Shown here one piece after another: positions 39,003-47,930 of a DNA stretch of 64,000 nt (the stretch's first letter is position 1; every line of letters begins with the position of its first letter). The notes below the pieces were generated by a model, which ran no database searches, was not told the origin of the DNA, and was given only the letters and a program-made list of their open reading frames with translations. The position numbers were made by a program, and so were the translations under genes. The stretch spans positions 62,001 to 126,000 of the forward strand of contig NZ_JAAOIX010000005.1 in assembly GCF_011440395.1 (NCBI RefSeq), in the 5' to 3' direction. Source of the stretch: Pseudomaricurvus alcaniphilus (GTDB lineage: Bacteria; Pseudomonadota; Gammaproteobacteria; Pseudomonadales; Cellvibrionaceae).

Positions 39003-39242
39003 CCTCAATTACCTCCAATGCTTTACATCTTGCCGCTGGCACTATGGCAGGTCTGGCTGCGGGGGTTTGCTTTCAAGACCCTCGACAGCAGGGATGCTGT
39101 CGTGGAGCCTCCATGGATGGATGCACGGCGAGTCTTGAAAGCAAACCCCCGCGGCCAGGCCGGGAAAAGAACTAATACCCCAATGGCTTAAGGGCACATC
39201 CCTCCCACCGCCCGATAGCCGGCTTATTAAAAGGTAATTCGA
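39003..39242. mobile_element. MITE-like element, copy B (about 240 bp)
   Basis: Same family as copies A and C: left end CCTCAATTACC, right end GGTAATTCG, with GGCACTATG, GCCAGGCCGGGA and GGCTTATTA shared. Flanks AAACCCCT and AAACCTTT agree at 6 of 8 bases, suggesting an aged 8-bp target duplication. The inner palindromic module is intact: 19-base perfect arms 39061-39079 and 39132-39150, and a small hairpin CGACAGCAGGGATGCTGTCG (39083-39102). No gene. Rest of the 38873-39361 gap holds only this and the array that follows. Confidence 0.75.
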
Positions 39243-39308
39243 AACCTTTTAACATAGCGGTAACCTACCGGATTTTTTAACAACCCAAAACGCCAGCCCG
39301 CAAATCTC

Positions 39309-39366
39309 AACCCTTGTTTCTCACCCTTGCTGCTTAACCCTTGCTGCTTAACCCTTGCTTCTCACC
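39309..39366 (+). repeat. 13-14 bp tandem repeat x4 at a stop codon
   Basis: Units like AACCCTTGCTGCTT and CACCCTTGCTGCTT run up to and into the stop codon of the histidine-phosphatase gene. Confidence 0.75.
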
Positions 39367-39988
39367 CCAAGTGGTCGTCGCCGGCCAGGTGGTCGGTGAG
39401 GTTATAACTGAGCAGTTTATTAGTGTTAAGACACAGCTCGGAAAAGGCGGTATTGCTTTTCGAGTAATTGGGCCACTGCCTGGTATCGCCATCGATAAAG
39501 TGTGACAGGGCAATGGCGATCGCCACCCCATGAGCAACTATCACGATATTGTCTTGCGGGTGCTTGTGCACTATCTCATCAATAGCTGCGACGATGCGCT
39601 TCCTGACCAGATTCTGCGACTCACCCTGCGGCGCGGTAAAATCGGGATTACTCACCAATTGCGCCAGGATATCCTCGCCCTCCGTCAGGGACTCGAACGA
39701 CTGCCCCTCCCAATCGCCCAGGTTAAACTCCTTCAGCCGCGCATCCAGGATAACCGGCACCTGGAACTTGTCGCCGATGGACTGAGCGGTAATCCTGGCC
39801 CGCTGTAATGGACTCGCGTAAATCACATCCGGCCGCATATAGTTGTGAAAATGTTCACCCAGGCGCCGGGCCTGGTCGTGGCCCTGCTCGGTCAGCTCGG
39901 TATCGGTAAAACCATGCCACACCCGGTCGATATTGGCGTAGGTTTGACCGTGCCGAACCAGCCCAATTCTGCCTTTATGCTTAACCAT
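39362..39988 (-). CDS. histidine phosphatase family protein (phosphoglycerate mutase-like)
   Basis: 208 residues of the branch-2 phosphatase fold. The catalytic LVRHGQTYAN is near the start, followed by SPLQRARITAQ, EFNLGDWEG and VAHGVAIAIAL, which supplies the second histidine. Substrate unknown; such proteins dephosphorylate small metabolites. The ATG at 39988 follows AGAGAG. Monocistronic. Confidence 0.85.
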   Translation of the reverse strand: MVKHKGRIGLVRHGQTYANIDRVWHGFTDTELTEQGHDQARRLGEHFHNYMRPDVIYASPLQRARITAQSIGDKFQVPVILDARLKEFNLGDWEGQSFESLTEGEDILAQLVSNPDFTAPQGESQNLVRKRIVAAIDEIVHKHPQDNIVIVAHGVAIAIALSHFIDGDTRQWPNYSKSNTAFSELCLNTNKLLSYNLTDHLAGDDHLG

Positions 39989-40200
39989 AAAGCTCTCTCT
40001 GTAACCAGTTGAAATCAGATCGGAACAGTATACACCCCTTAAAACAGACAAAACTGCCACAGCCCCCTGCCCCAGAACTTTCAACCGATTACAACGTCTA
40101 AGACTGCACGGTAGCAAACACAATAGTCCTGGACTAAAACCCGGCAGATTACAGGATTAATCTCAACAGCAAAAAATGTCGCCAAACCACTCAACTCTCT

Positions 40201-40228
40201 CTTGAAACCGGTCCGGCCAGACCAATAT
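40201..40228 (+). promoter_or_regulatory. sigma-32 promoter of the Hsp20 gene
   Basis: CTTGAAA, a 13-base spacer and ACCAATAT match the heat-shock consensus CTTGAAA / CCCCATnT. The start would lie near 40236, 28 bases before the ATG. Confidence 0.7.
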
Positions 40229-40263
40229 CCATACTGCCAGTTGACATTTTCAGGAGGTGTAAC

Positions 40264-40692
40264 ATGGCTCTGATACCAAGAGGCAGCTTTTACGATTTGG
40301 ACAAAATCTTTGATGATTTTTGGGCTCCGGCCACTCGCAACGAAAGCAATGTGGGTAATTTTTTTACCCCCCGGGTAGACATCAAGGAGCTCGACGATCA
40401 CTATGAAGTGACCGCGGAATTGCCCGGCATCAAAAAGGAAGATGTTCACATTACCTTGCACGACGGCATTCTCACTCTGGAGGCGGAAGCTCAGCAGGAA
40501 GAAAAACAGGAGCAAGAAGGTAAAATCATTCGCCAGGAGCGCCGTTACGGCAAGTACCGACGCAGCTTTAACCTCGGTGGCAACGTCGAGGAAAGCGACA
40601 TCAGCGCCGCGTTTAGCGATGGCGTGCTAAAGCTGAAGGCCCCCAAGGCCAAGCCAGGCATACCCCAGCAACGGCGCATTGAGATAAGCTAG
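40264..40692 (+). CDS. Hsp20/alpha-crystallin small heat-shock protein
   Basis: 142 residues. N-terminal arm (MALIPRGSFYDLDKIFDDFW), alpha-crystallin domain from VDIKELDDHYEVTAELPG to FSDGVLKLKAPK, and a short tail ending IPQQRRIEIS with an IxI-like motif for oligomer contacts. An ATP-independent holdase that keeps unfolding proteins soluble. AGGAGG precedes the ATG. Confidence 0.95.
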   Translation: MALIPRGSFYDLDKIFDDFWAPATRNESNVGNFFTPRVDIKELDDHYEVTAELPGIKKEDVHITLHDGILTLEAEAQQEEKQEQEGKIIRQERRYGKYRRSFNLGGNVEESDISAAFSDGVLKLKAPKAKPGIPQQRRIEIS

Positions 40693-40859
40693 CACTTGTC
40701 GTAGCCAGCTGTCGAGACCACACCCCCGACGCTCTCCGTAGTGCCGGGGGGTTGGTATTGCTGGCCCCCCCGGGCTCCCCCCGGCCATGGCGTTCTCACC
40801 GCTGCACACGCATAGTCCTACAGACGTAGCGCAACATGACATAAAACAGCAGGCAGCCT

Positions 40860-41192
40860 ATGAACAAGAAAGTCCTGACAGAATTGCAGCAGCAATTATT
40901 GGCGCGCCAGAGCGAGCTGTCGCAGCGCATTGCCGAAGTCACCACCAATATCACCCAGGAGCACTCTGCCGACTGGTCGGAGCAGGCCCAGGAACGCCAG
41001 AATGATGAGGTGCTGGAGGAGATCGGCAACGAGTCCCGCCACGAATTGCAACAGATTCACCACGCCATCGAGCGCATTAATAACGGCACCTATATGCTGT
41101 GCAGCGAGTGCGGTGCTGATATTAACCCCGAGCGCCTCAAAGCGGTACCCTATACCGACCTGTGCATTAAATGCGCTTCCGCGGCAGACTGA
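40860..41192 (+). CDS. DksA/TraR-type zinc-finger protein
   Basis: 110 residues: a coiled-coil pair (about residues 5-70) and a C4 zinc finger (CSECGADINPERLKAVPYTD, then LCIKC). This is the short DksA-like/TraR class that binds the RNA polymerase secondary channel. The coiled-coil tip lacks a clear DxxDxA motif (it reads SADWSEQAQE), so its action may differ from that of DksA. Confidence 0.82.
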   Translation: MNKKVLTELQQQLLARQSELSQRIAEVTTNITQEHSADWSEQAQERQNDEVLEEIGNESRHELQQIHHAIERINNGTYMLCSECGADINPERLKAVPYTDLCIKCASAAD

Positions 41193-41263
41193 TATCCGTC
41201 AATCAGTCCTGCCAGCATCGCGCCAGATTATGCCGCACCCGAAAGGGCTGGTGACTGGTCCGG

Positions 41264-41313
41264 GGTGTAACTTTCAGATGTAACTTTCAGATGTAACTTG
41301 CAGGTGTAACTTG
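41264..41313 (+). repeat. 13-bp tandem repeat, nearly four units
   Basis: Units of CAGATGTAACTTT with small changes. It lies in the 389-base gap 41193-41581, which otherwise holds nothing I recognise. Confidence 0.8.
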
Positions 41314-41581
41314 CCGGCGTCATGTTCGCACCAGGCTCCGCCTGACTGCCGCAAAAGCAGCCGCCGGTTACTCCCCAGGCAACCATGGCTCGCGCCAGAA
41401 TGACACCGAGGTCACCGCAATCCTGGCGGCTGGACGCTGCACCCATTTGACCACAAATCCTGCTTGCCTATTGCGCTCGCCTGTGGTCTTGTTACTCTGG
41501 AAATTAACCGCACCTCAGTGTCGGTTTTGCAGTGCCCCAAACACAACTCCCGGCCACCGCCTACTACTGGATACAAAATAC

Positions 41582-42631
41582 GTGGAAACACTGTCAGTCA
41601 ACTTCCTTATCTGGCTTGGTATCCTGTTTTGCATCAGCCAGTCGGCCATGTTTTCCGGCCTTAACCTGGCGCTGCTGGGCATCAGTCGCCTGCGCCTGGA
41701 AGTCGAGGCCCACTCGGGTAACCCCGCTGCCAAAAAGGTCCTGGCCCTGCGCCAGGACGTCAACTTCCTCCTCACCACCGTTCTGTGGGGCAATGTGGGC
41801 ATCAACGTGCTGCTGACCCTGCTTTCCAATTCGGTAATGACCGGGTTGACGGCGTTCCTGTTCTCCACCGTGCTGATCACCTTTGCCGGGGAGATCACCC
41901 CCCAGGCCTATTTTTCCCGCCACGCCCTGCGCATGGGCGCGCTGTTGGCCCCGGTGCTGCGTTTCTACCAAATTTTACTTTACCCGGTCGCCAAACCCAG
42001 TGCCATGGTGCTGGACCGCTGGCTGGGTGCCGAGGGCATCAGCTACTTTCGCGAGCAAGACCTGCACACGGTGATTCGCAAGCATATGGACGCCAGCCAG
42101 AGCGACGTCAGTATGATCGAAGGCATTGGCGCCATGAATTTTTTGCGCCTGGACGACATCGGCGTGACCCAGATGGGGGAACCCGTCCACAGCGACAGTA
42201 TCATCACGCTGCCGGAACACCTGGGCCAACCGGTTTTTCCGGCGTTCAAATGCAGTATTGAGGACGAATTTTTACAGCGCGTCCACAAGGGCGGCCGCAA
42301 GTGGGTAATCATTGTCGACCCCCAGCAGGAGCCGGTCATGGCCTTGAATGCCAACGCCTTCCTGCGCGATGCTCTGTTGTCGCCCACAACGATCAACCCG
42401 TTGCAATACTGCCACCGCCCAATCATCGTTAAGGACAATGCCACCCTGCTCGGCAAAGTGCTGTCGCACTTGAAGGTCTACGCCCGCCACGAGGCTGACG
42501 ACGTGATTAAAGACGACATGATACTGGTCTGGACCGACAAAAAACGCATAGTCACCGGCACCGACATTCTCGGCCGCCTGTTGCGCGGCATCGCCACCCG
42601 GGCACGACCACCGGCGCCGGATGAGACGTAA
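41582..42631 (+). CDS. DUF21 (CNNM-type) membrane protein with CBS-like region
   Basis: 349 residues: DUF21 membrane domain of about four helices (NFLIWLGILFCISQSAMFSG, the LTTVLWGNVGINVLL helix, FAGEITPQAYF) followed by a soluble C-terminal region resembling a weak CBS pair. Related CorC/YfjD/CNNM proteins handle Mg2+ or Co2+. GTG at 41582 is preferred over the frame's first ATG at 41447, which would add 45 non-membrane residues. Confidence 0.75.
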   Translation: METLSVNFLIWLGILFCISQSAMFSGLNLALLGISRLRLEVEAHSGNPAAKKVLALRQDVNFLLTTVLWGNVGINVLLTLLSNSVMTGLTAFLFSTVLITFAGEITPQAYFSRHALRMGALLAPVLRFYQILLYPVAKPSAMVLDRWLGAEGISYFREQDLHTVIRKHMDASQSDVSMIEGIGAMNFLRLDDIGVTQMGEPVHSDSIITLPEHLGQPVFPAFKCSIEDEFLQRVHKGGRKWVIIVDPQQEPVMALNANAFLRDALLSPTTINPLQYCHRPIIVKDNATLLGKVLSHLKVYARHEADDVIKDDMILVWTDKKRIVTGTDILGRLLRGIATRARPPAPDET

Positions 42632-42698
42632 ACAGCCCTAAAATAAAAACATACAACTTATGAATGGACTCTCGCTAGCGCTCCGAACGAATTGATGC

Positions 42699-43928
42699 TC
42701 ACGGCAAGCTGATATTCAGGGCCTTGAAAACAGTCTCACCGGGATAGCCATCCGCCACCATATTGTGCGCCTTCTGGAAGTCGCGGATGGCCTGGCGGGT
42801 ACCGGGGCCGAGGATACCGTCCGCAGTACCAGCTTCAAAACCCAGCTGGTTCAATTTTTCCTGCAGCTCCTGCACCTGCAGAATACTCAAACGGGGCTGA
42901 GTCTCCGGCGCCGGCACTTGCAGGGTCCCGGCGCCATTGATGCGGTCCGCCAAGTGGCCCACCGACAGCGCGTAAAACTCGCTGCGGTTCCAGCGCATTA
43001 TCACCGCGAAGTTGTCATACACCAGAAAGGCCGGGCCCTCAAAGCCGGCCGGCACCAGCACCGCCGCCTCGATCTCGCTGGCAGGCACCCGCTCGCCATT
43101 GACCATACGCAGCCCCAGCTCGCGCCAATGGGTCAATGGCTGCTTGTTGCCGCGACCAGCGGTGGCGTAATCAAAGTTGGGCGGCAGGATCACCTCCCGG
43201 CCCCAGCGCAAACCCCGCTGCCAGCCCAACTGCTGCAGGAAGTTGGCCGCCGACGTCAGTGCATCCGGGATACTGCCCCAGAGATCTGCAGCACCGTCGC
43301 CATCGCCGTCCCGGGCGTAGCGGCGATAGGCCGAGGGCATAAACTGGGTGTGCCCCATGGCACCGGCCCAGGAACCGAACAGCGGCGGCTTGATACCCGG
43401 CTCACTCAACAGGTGCAGCGCCTGGAACAGCTCAGCGGTAAAAAATGTCTTGCGGCGCGGGTCGCAAGCCAGGGTGGCGAGGGAATCCAGGATCGGCATC
43501 TTGCCGAGGTAACCGCCATAATTGGTTTCCAGGCCCCAGAAGGCCACCAGGTACTGGGCCGGCACCCCGTACTCCACCACCAGGCGATTGAGCAGCGGGC
43601 GGTGCTGCTGCAACAATTCACGCCCGCGGTTTACCCGCCAATCGGTGACCCGGCCATTGAAATAACCGGCGAAGGTCTGGGTAAATTCCGGTTGGCGGCG
43701 ATCCAACTCGATCACTTTCGGCACAAATTGCACTTGCGCCAGGGGCCCCTCTACCGTCGCCTGGGGCACCCCGCTGGCCAGCGCCTGCTGCTGCAAATTG
43801 GCCACACAATCGGCAAACTCATCCGCCCGCGCAGTTGTCGGCACAACGGCCAGCGCCAGCCACGCGACCGCTAACGACTTCGAAAAAAAACACCACCTGT
43901 TCAAAAAAGATACAACCTCGCGCAACAC
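42699..43928 (-). CDS. lytic murein transglycosylase (MltB family) with peptidoglycan-binding domain
   Basis: About 400 residues. Signal peptide (FFSKSLAVAWLALAVVPTTA), then the SLT/MltB domain with the catalytic glutamate in WGLETNYGGYLG and GAMGHTQFMPSAYRRYA, then a C-terminal PG_binding_1 repeat (LQEKLNQLGFEAGTADGILG). Cleaves glycan strands to 1,6-anhydro ends in the periplasm. Start uncertain: GTG 43928 is given; TTG 43904 gives a neater signal peptide. Confidence 0.88.
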   Translation of the reverse strand: MLREVVSFLNRWCFFSKSLAVAWLALAVVPTTARADEFADCVANLQQQALASGVPQATVEGPLAQVQFVPKVIELDRRQPEFTQTFAGYFNGRVTDWRVNRGRELLQQHRPLLNRLVVEYGVPAQYLVAFWGLETNYGGYLGKMPILDSLATLACDPRRKTFFTAELFQALHLLSEPGIKPPLFGSWAGAMGHTQFMPSAYRRYARDGDGDGAADLWGSIPDALTSAANFLQQLGWQRGLRWGREVILPPNFDYATAGRGNKQPLTHWRELGLRMVNGERVPASEIEAAVLVPAGFEGPAFLVYDNFAVIMRWNRSEFYALSVGHLADRINGAGTLQVPAPETQPRLSILQVQELQEKLNQLGFEAGTADGILGPGTRQAIRDFQKAHNMVADGYPGETVFKALNISLP

Positions 43929-44185
43929 CACAGCACCGCCAGTAAGAAACCAAAAACAGCGGCCAGAATAGCAGAATATTGCAGGCCGGAGTAGAATGTC
44001 CCTGACGCTCACCAAGCGCAGCCCTGCTGCTCAATCTGCCGGCCGGAGGCGCTTCCTGCCAGGCGTCCGGCACCACCGGGCAGCGTAAAAGCAGCCGCCT
44101 GAAACAGCTGACTAAAAGCAGCTGCTTTAATACAACAGCGCAACAATTTCTGCTCACTAAATAGCAAACAGGCATCGCTGGCATT

Positions 44186-44980
44186 ATGACCACCGTCAAC
44201 TTTTGGAACGGCAATAAAAGCAGCGCCCGGCAGGGCTACGAGACCGAACTGCTGCAAGCCTGCCTTGCCGCGACGGCAACAGACTGGGGCCCAGCGCAGT
44301 TGCATATCGACAACACTGACTATCCACGGGCGGAAGACGAAGGCAATATTTTTAGCGCCGGTGCCGATATCCTGGTCACCGTTGCCGGCAATCAGAAATT
44401 CAAGGACAAGCAGAAGATCATACTGCCCCGGCCCCTGGCCAAGGGCCTGCTGGGCTACCGCTTGATCATCACGAGAACGGAATCCCTGGGCAGATTCCAG
44501 GCACTGACCGAGGCGACGGCATTACAGGCGCTGGCCATTGGTATTCCGGCAACCTGGGCGGACGCGGAAATATTCCGCCTGAACAGCTATTGCGTGGTCG
44601 AACGAGGCTCTTTTGATGACCTGTTTCAACTACTGAAAACGGGAGCATTCGACTACACTTCGCTGGGCGCCAACGAGATAGAGGCAGCTTTTGCGCAACG
44701 TGCAGAACCCCTTGGCGGACTCAGTATTGAACCCACCGCAATGATCTACTACCCCCTGCCGCTGGTGTTCTACGTCAACCCGGCCAAGCCCGATCTTGCC
44801 AAACTGGTAGAGGCCGGCTTAACAGCGTTAATGGCCAGCGGCGAGCACGACGCCCTCTTCCGCAAACACCACGGTGATGTGGTGCAGCGCCTGGGCCTGA
44901 GAGAGCGCAAGGTTTTCACCTTGTGCAACCCCTTCCTGCCCCCGGAGATGGCCGACTTCACCCCCACCCTGCTGGACTAG
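44186..44980 (+). CDS. periplasmic-binding-protein-like protein without signal peptide
   Basis: 264 residues with a type 2 periplasmic-binding fold pattern (ILVTVAGNQKF, KGLLGYRLIITR, YYPLPLVFYVNP, ALFRKHHGDVV). Amino-acid binders of family 3 look similar, but this one starts MTTVNFWNGNKSS and has no signal peptide or lipobox, so it may be cytoplasmic, or its signal has been lost. Function unknown. A strong terminator follows. Confidence 0.65.
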   Translation: MTTVNFWNGNKSSARQGYETELLQACLAATATDWGPAQLHIDNTDYPRAEDEGNIFSAGADILVTVAGNQKFKDKQKIILPRPLAKGLLGYRLIITRTESLGRFQALTEATALQALAIGIPATWADAEIFRLNSYCVVERGSFDDLFQLLKTGAFDYTSLGANEIEAAFAQRAEPLGGLSIEPTAMIYYPLPLVFYVNPAKPDLAKLVEAGLTALMASGEHDALFRKHHGDVVQRLGLRERKVFTLCNPFLPPEMADFTPTLLD

Positions 44981-45015
44981 CATTAAAGAAGAGCACAATA
45001 AAGGCGGCGGCAAAT

Positions 45016-45072
45016 AAAGGGGTCGGTGACAGACAGGAATCATTTCGATTACCGTTTGTCACCGACCCCTTT
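45016..45072. terminator. bidirectional terminator / REP-like palindrome
   Basis: AAAGGGGTCGGTGACA at 45016-45031 pairs perfectly with its complement at 45057-45072, between convergent genes. GGGGTC-headed palindromes of this kind are also typical of REP elements mobilised by RAYT enzymes, so it may be a repeat recruited as terminator. Confidence 0.75.
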
Positions 45073-45091
45073 TAGGTTTTGGGGCGGTGGT

Positions 45092-45631
45092 TTAGTCGTC
45101 TTGCAACACGCTTTCGATCGCCGCGGCCAGTTCCCTGCTATCGGGGCGGGTACTGCTGCCAAAATGCTGCACCACCGCACCTGAAGCATCGATCACATAC
45201 TTGTTGAAGTTCCAGCCCGGCGCCTGGCTCTGGCTGGCGAGCGCGCGAAACACCGGATTGGCATCCGCTCCCTTGACGTGGCTAGGGGCCAGCATGGTAA
45301 ATGTTACCCCGTAGTTGACGTAACAAACTTCCGCCGCGCTGGCCTCATCCTTCGCTTCCTGGCGAAAGTCGTCACTGGCAAACCCCAGCACCAGCAGGCC
45401 GCGCTGCCGGTATTTCTGGTGCAGGGCCTCGAGGCCCTTGAATTGCGGAGTGAAACCGCAGTGGCTGGCAGTATTGACGACCAGCATTGGCCGGCCCGCT
45501 TGCAACTCACACAGGTGCAATTGCTCTTTCGAATGCAGCTTGCGCATGGAGTGATCCATGTATTGAGGACAAGCGGCGGCGACGGCAACGCTGCCAAACA
45601 GCGCAATGGCCGCAATGAAAATACGAAGCAT
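45092..45631 (-). CDS. glutathione peroxidase family protein, exported
   Basis: 179 residues. Signal peptide MLRIFIAAIALFGSVAVAAA, then the thiol peroxidase domain: catalytic cysteine in NTASHCGFTPQFKGLE, and WNFNKYVID with the tryptophan and asparagine of the active site. The catalytic residue is Cys, not selenocysteine. Reduces peroxides in the periplasm, perhaps with thioredoxin-like donors. GGAGG lies six bases before ATG 45631. Confidence 0.9.
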   Translation of the reverse strand: MLRIFIAAIALFGSVAVAAACPQYMDHSMRKLHSKEQLHLCELQAGRPMLVVNTASHCGFTPQFKGLEALHQKYRQRGLLVLGFASDDFRQEAKDEASAAEVCYVNYGVTFTMLAPSHVKGADANPVFRALASQSQAPGWNFNKYVIDASGAVVQHFGSSTRPDSRELAAAIESVLQDD

Positions 45632-45789
45632 GACGAACCTCCAATGTAAGTGAGCAGAGCAAGCGTCACTGGTTAAATACGCCAACTCTGCGCCTGCGGT
45701 TTTAACACAGTGGCTTACCGAGCGTTTATTGCAACGGCTTTAGTCCGGCGTCGACCCGGCGCAGCACCAACCTGCAGCAAGCCGACCCC

Positions 45790-47088
45790 TCAACTCATCT
45801 CCGGGGGTAGCGGCCAGTCCGCGGCATCCACTGCAAAGTCAGGCTGCCTGGGCCTGACACCGCCCCACTTGCGGGTGAACTGGCCATCCCCATCGAATTG
45901 CTGCGCCTGCTTTTCGAGGTTGAAATGGCGACCGCCGCGGGGGTCGGCACCGACGCCGGCAATATACTGCCAATTGCCGTAGTTGCTGGCGACATCGTAA
46001 TCGATCAGGTGTTTCTCGAAGAAGGCCGCGCCGTAACGCCAGTCCACACCCAGTTCGTTGACCAGGCAGCTGGCGGCGATCTGGCGGCCGCGGTTGCTCA
46101 TCCAGCCGGTTTCAAGCAACTGCCGCATCAGGGCATTCACCAGTGGGAAATTGGTATCCCCCTGGCACCAGCGAGCAAAGTTTCTCGGGTCAAAGGTGGA
46201 TAGCCTCGCTTTGCCCTTGGCGCCCCCCACCCGAAACAGGCTGATATCATCCCGGCGCGCACGCCAGTGGAAAAATTCCCGCCACAGCAATTCGTATACC
46301 AGCCAGCGGCTGGATTCACTCTCGCCCTGGACCTGCTCATGGGCTTGGACCGCCGCCACCACCTCCCTCGCAGACAGGCAACCGAGTGCCAGCCAGGGCG
46401 AGAGTGTACTGGAGCCATCCAGCCCGTCGAGACAGTTGCGCGTCTGCTTGTAGTCGGCAAGCCCTGCCTGGGTCCACTGCCTGAGGCGACGCTGACCGGC
46501 AGGCGCTCCGCCGCGGATGGGCAACGCGGCGGAGGCCCTCACTGCTGCAGCCGGCAGCGGCTGAAATTCAAACGGCGGCGGCGCTGGCAGTCGCGCCGGT
46601 GCCGGCAACGGCTCGGCCACGGGCAGCCCCAACACCTTGTCTTTAAAGGGGGTGAACTGGACCGGGAGTTGCTCCAACTCAAACGGCAGGTCATGGCGAG
46701 TAAAGAGGGTATTGCCGGGATGCACCTTGAGAGCGACCGGCAAAGCCGCGGCAACCCGACGCAGGCAATGTCGTTCATAGTAGCCCGGTGAGCGCGACGT
46801 ACCCACCAGCGACGCCCTGGTCTGCCGCACCAGCGCCGCCAACCCGACTTCCGGCGGGCCCTGTAAAACCAGCAGTTTTTGCCCCAGCGCAGCGAGTTCC
46901 GCATGCAGCGACTGCAGTGACTCAGCCAGAAACCGCTGCCGCTGCCCACCCATCCCGGTGAGGTTACACCAGGGCCGGTTTGCAGGCCAAAAGTACACCA
47001 GCAACAGCGGCTCGGCGCGGCAGTGGGCAAGCAGGCCGGGGTTGTCCCGCAGGCGCAGATCCTGTTGAAACCAGTAAATTTCTGTCAT
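45790..47088 (-). CDS. DASH-type cryptochrome/photolyase
   Basis: 432-residue flavoprotein. N-terminal antenna-binding domain (IYWFQQDLRLRDNPGLL) and FAD domain with YDVASNYGNWQYIAGVGADP, RHFNLEKQAQQFD and GWMSNRGRQIAAS, all typical of cryptochrome DASH. Cry-DASH repairs CPD lesions mainly in single-stranded DNA and may act as a blue-light sensor. Short TACCTACTG repeats lie just upstream. Confidence 0.92.
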   Translation of the reverse strand: MTEIYWFQQDLRLRDNPGLLAHCRAEPLLLVYFWPANRPWCNLTGMGGQRQRFLAESLQSLHAELAALGQKLLVLQGPPEVGLAALVRQTRASLVGTSRSPGYYERHCLRRVAAALPVALKVHPGNTLFTRHDLPFELEQLPVQFTPFKDKVLGLPVAEPLPAPARLPAPPPFEFQPLPAAAVRASAALPIRGGAPAGQRRLRQWTQAGLADYKQTRNCLDGLDGSSTLSPWLALGCLSAREVVAAVQAHEQVQGESESSRWLVYELLWREFFHWRARRDDISLFRVGGAKGKARLSTFDPRNFARWCQGDTNFPLVNALMRQLLETGWMSNRGRQIAASCLVNELGVDWRYGAAFFEKHLIDYDVASNYGNWQYIAGVGADPRGGRHFNLEKQAQQFDGDGQFTRKWGGVRPRQPDFAVDAADWPLPPEMS

Positions 47089-47175
47089 CGTCTCTCGCCG
47101 AGGTTAGCCTGCTCTTGTACCTGCTGTACCTACTGTACCTACGCGCGGAGCGGTCAATACGATCATTAAAGAAGT

Positions 47176-47326
47176 CCTGATTATCACTAAAGCCAGGCGT
47201 CGTCCAGCTGGCACTATGGTAGGCCTGGCTCCTGGAGCCAGGCCGGGAGAAAAGCTGATGTCCCAGGGTTTACGAGGTATATGTCTACTATCGCCGAGGG
47301 CTGGCTTATTAATAGGGGTAATTAGG
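47176..47326. mobile_element. MITE-like element, copy C (151 bp)
   Basis: Shortest copy. The ends are CCTGATTATC and GTAATTAGG, flanked by the perfect 8-bp direct repeat AAAGAAGT (47168-47175 and 47327-47334), which proves insertion. It has the family segments GGCACTATGGTAGGCCTGGCT, CCAGGCCGGGA, ACTATCGCCGA and GGCTTATTAATA, but the inner CTTTCAAGAC module is missing; a small palindrome GGCCTGGCTC/GAGCCAGGCC is left. Confidence 0.88.
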
Positions 47327-47349
47327 AAAGAAGTTGGCAGCAAAGACAG

Positions 47350-47871
47350 TTAGGCAGAACCAAACACGACCATCAACAGCGCAAATACGAATCCTGCGCC
47401 CGCGATAAGAAGGCCGTTTTTGTACACTGACGTCTTGGGCAAGAACATCAGAAAAGCAGACACCACAAAAAACAGCAACCCGACTCCGAAGGTGATATTC
47501 AGCCAGAACAGGGGGCTATTGGTGGTGGCCTTGTGCAGATTCACCAGCTTCGCCAGCGGCAGCGGGTAGTCCTTGTCGGTAACCACCGCCACACCGGTGC
47601 CCTTGTCGTAGATACCCTGCTGGAAGCGAACTTGATTGTCAGTCTCCTCCAGCAGCTTGAAGCCCTTCATTCTCAGGCTTTCGCCGAGCTCTGCGCCGGC
47701 CAGTCCCGGGCTCAACTGGCGCTCGACGGTTTGTTCATACTGCAAAAAATCGGTAGTCCGAAAAATCAGCAATATGCCACTGAGCGCGTAAATTGCCATA
47801 ATACCCGCCAGGAAAAATCCCAACCAGCGGTGATAGCGACGCAGGGAGTTATGAAATTTCATTGAGGCCAT
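47350..47871 (-). CDS. PepSY-associated membrane protein
   Basis: 173 residues with four membrane helices. It begins like PepSY-TM proteins (RYHRWLGFFLAGIMAIYALSG), has a short PepSY-like periplasmic part (DYPLPLAKLVNLHKATTN), and a C-terminal pair of helices. Such proteins are linked to reductive steps of iron-siderophore use. It is third in a likely operon with a MarR regulator and a siderophore-interacting reductase. ATG 47871 follows GGAG by five bases. Confidence 0.78.
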   Translation of the reverse strand: MASMKFHNSLRRYHRWLGFFLAGIMAIYALSGILLIFRTTDFLQYEQTVERQLSPGLAGAELGESLRMKGFKLLEETDNQVRFQQGIYDKGTGVAVVTDKDYPLPLAKLVNLHKATTNSPLFWLNITFGVGLLFFVVSAFLMFLPKTSVYKNGLLIAGAGFVFALLMVVFGSA

Positions 47872-47930
47872 AGTTACTCCAGATTTTTAAATTTGCCAAG
47901 CCATATCAGGCTTAACGTTGCAACACCAAT

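Noticed and set aside
40719-40756. Hairpin after the Hsp20 gene
   Set aside because: Stem CCCCCGAC/GCCGGGGG is imperfect and not followed by a T-run, so I did not list it as a terminator.
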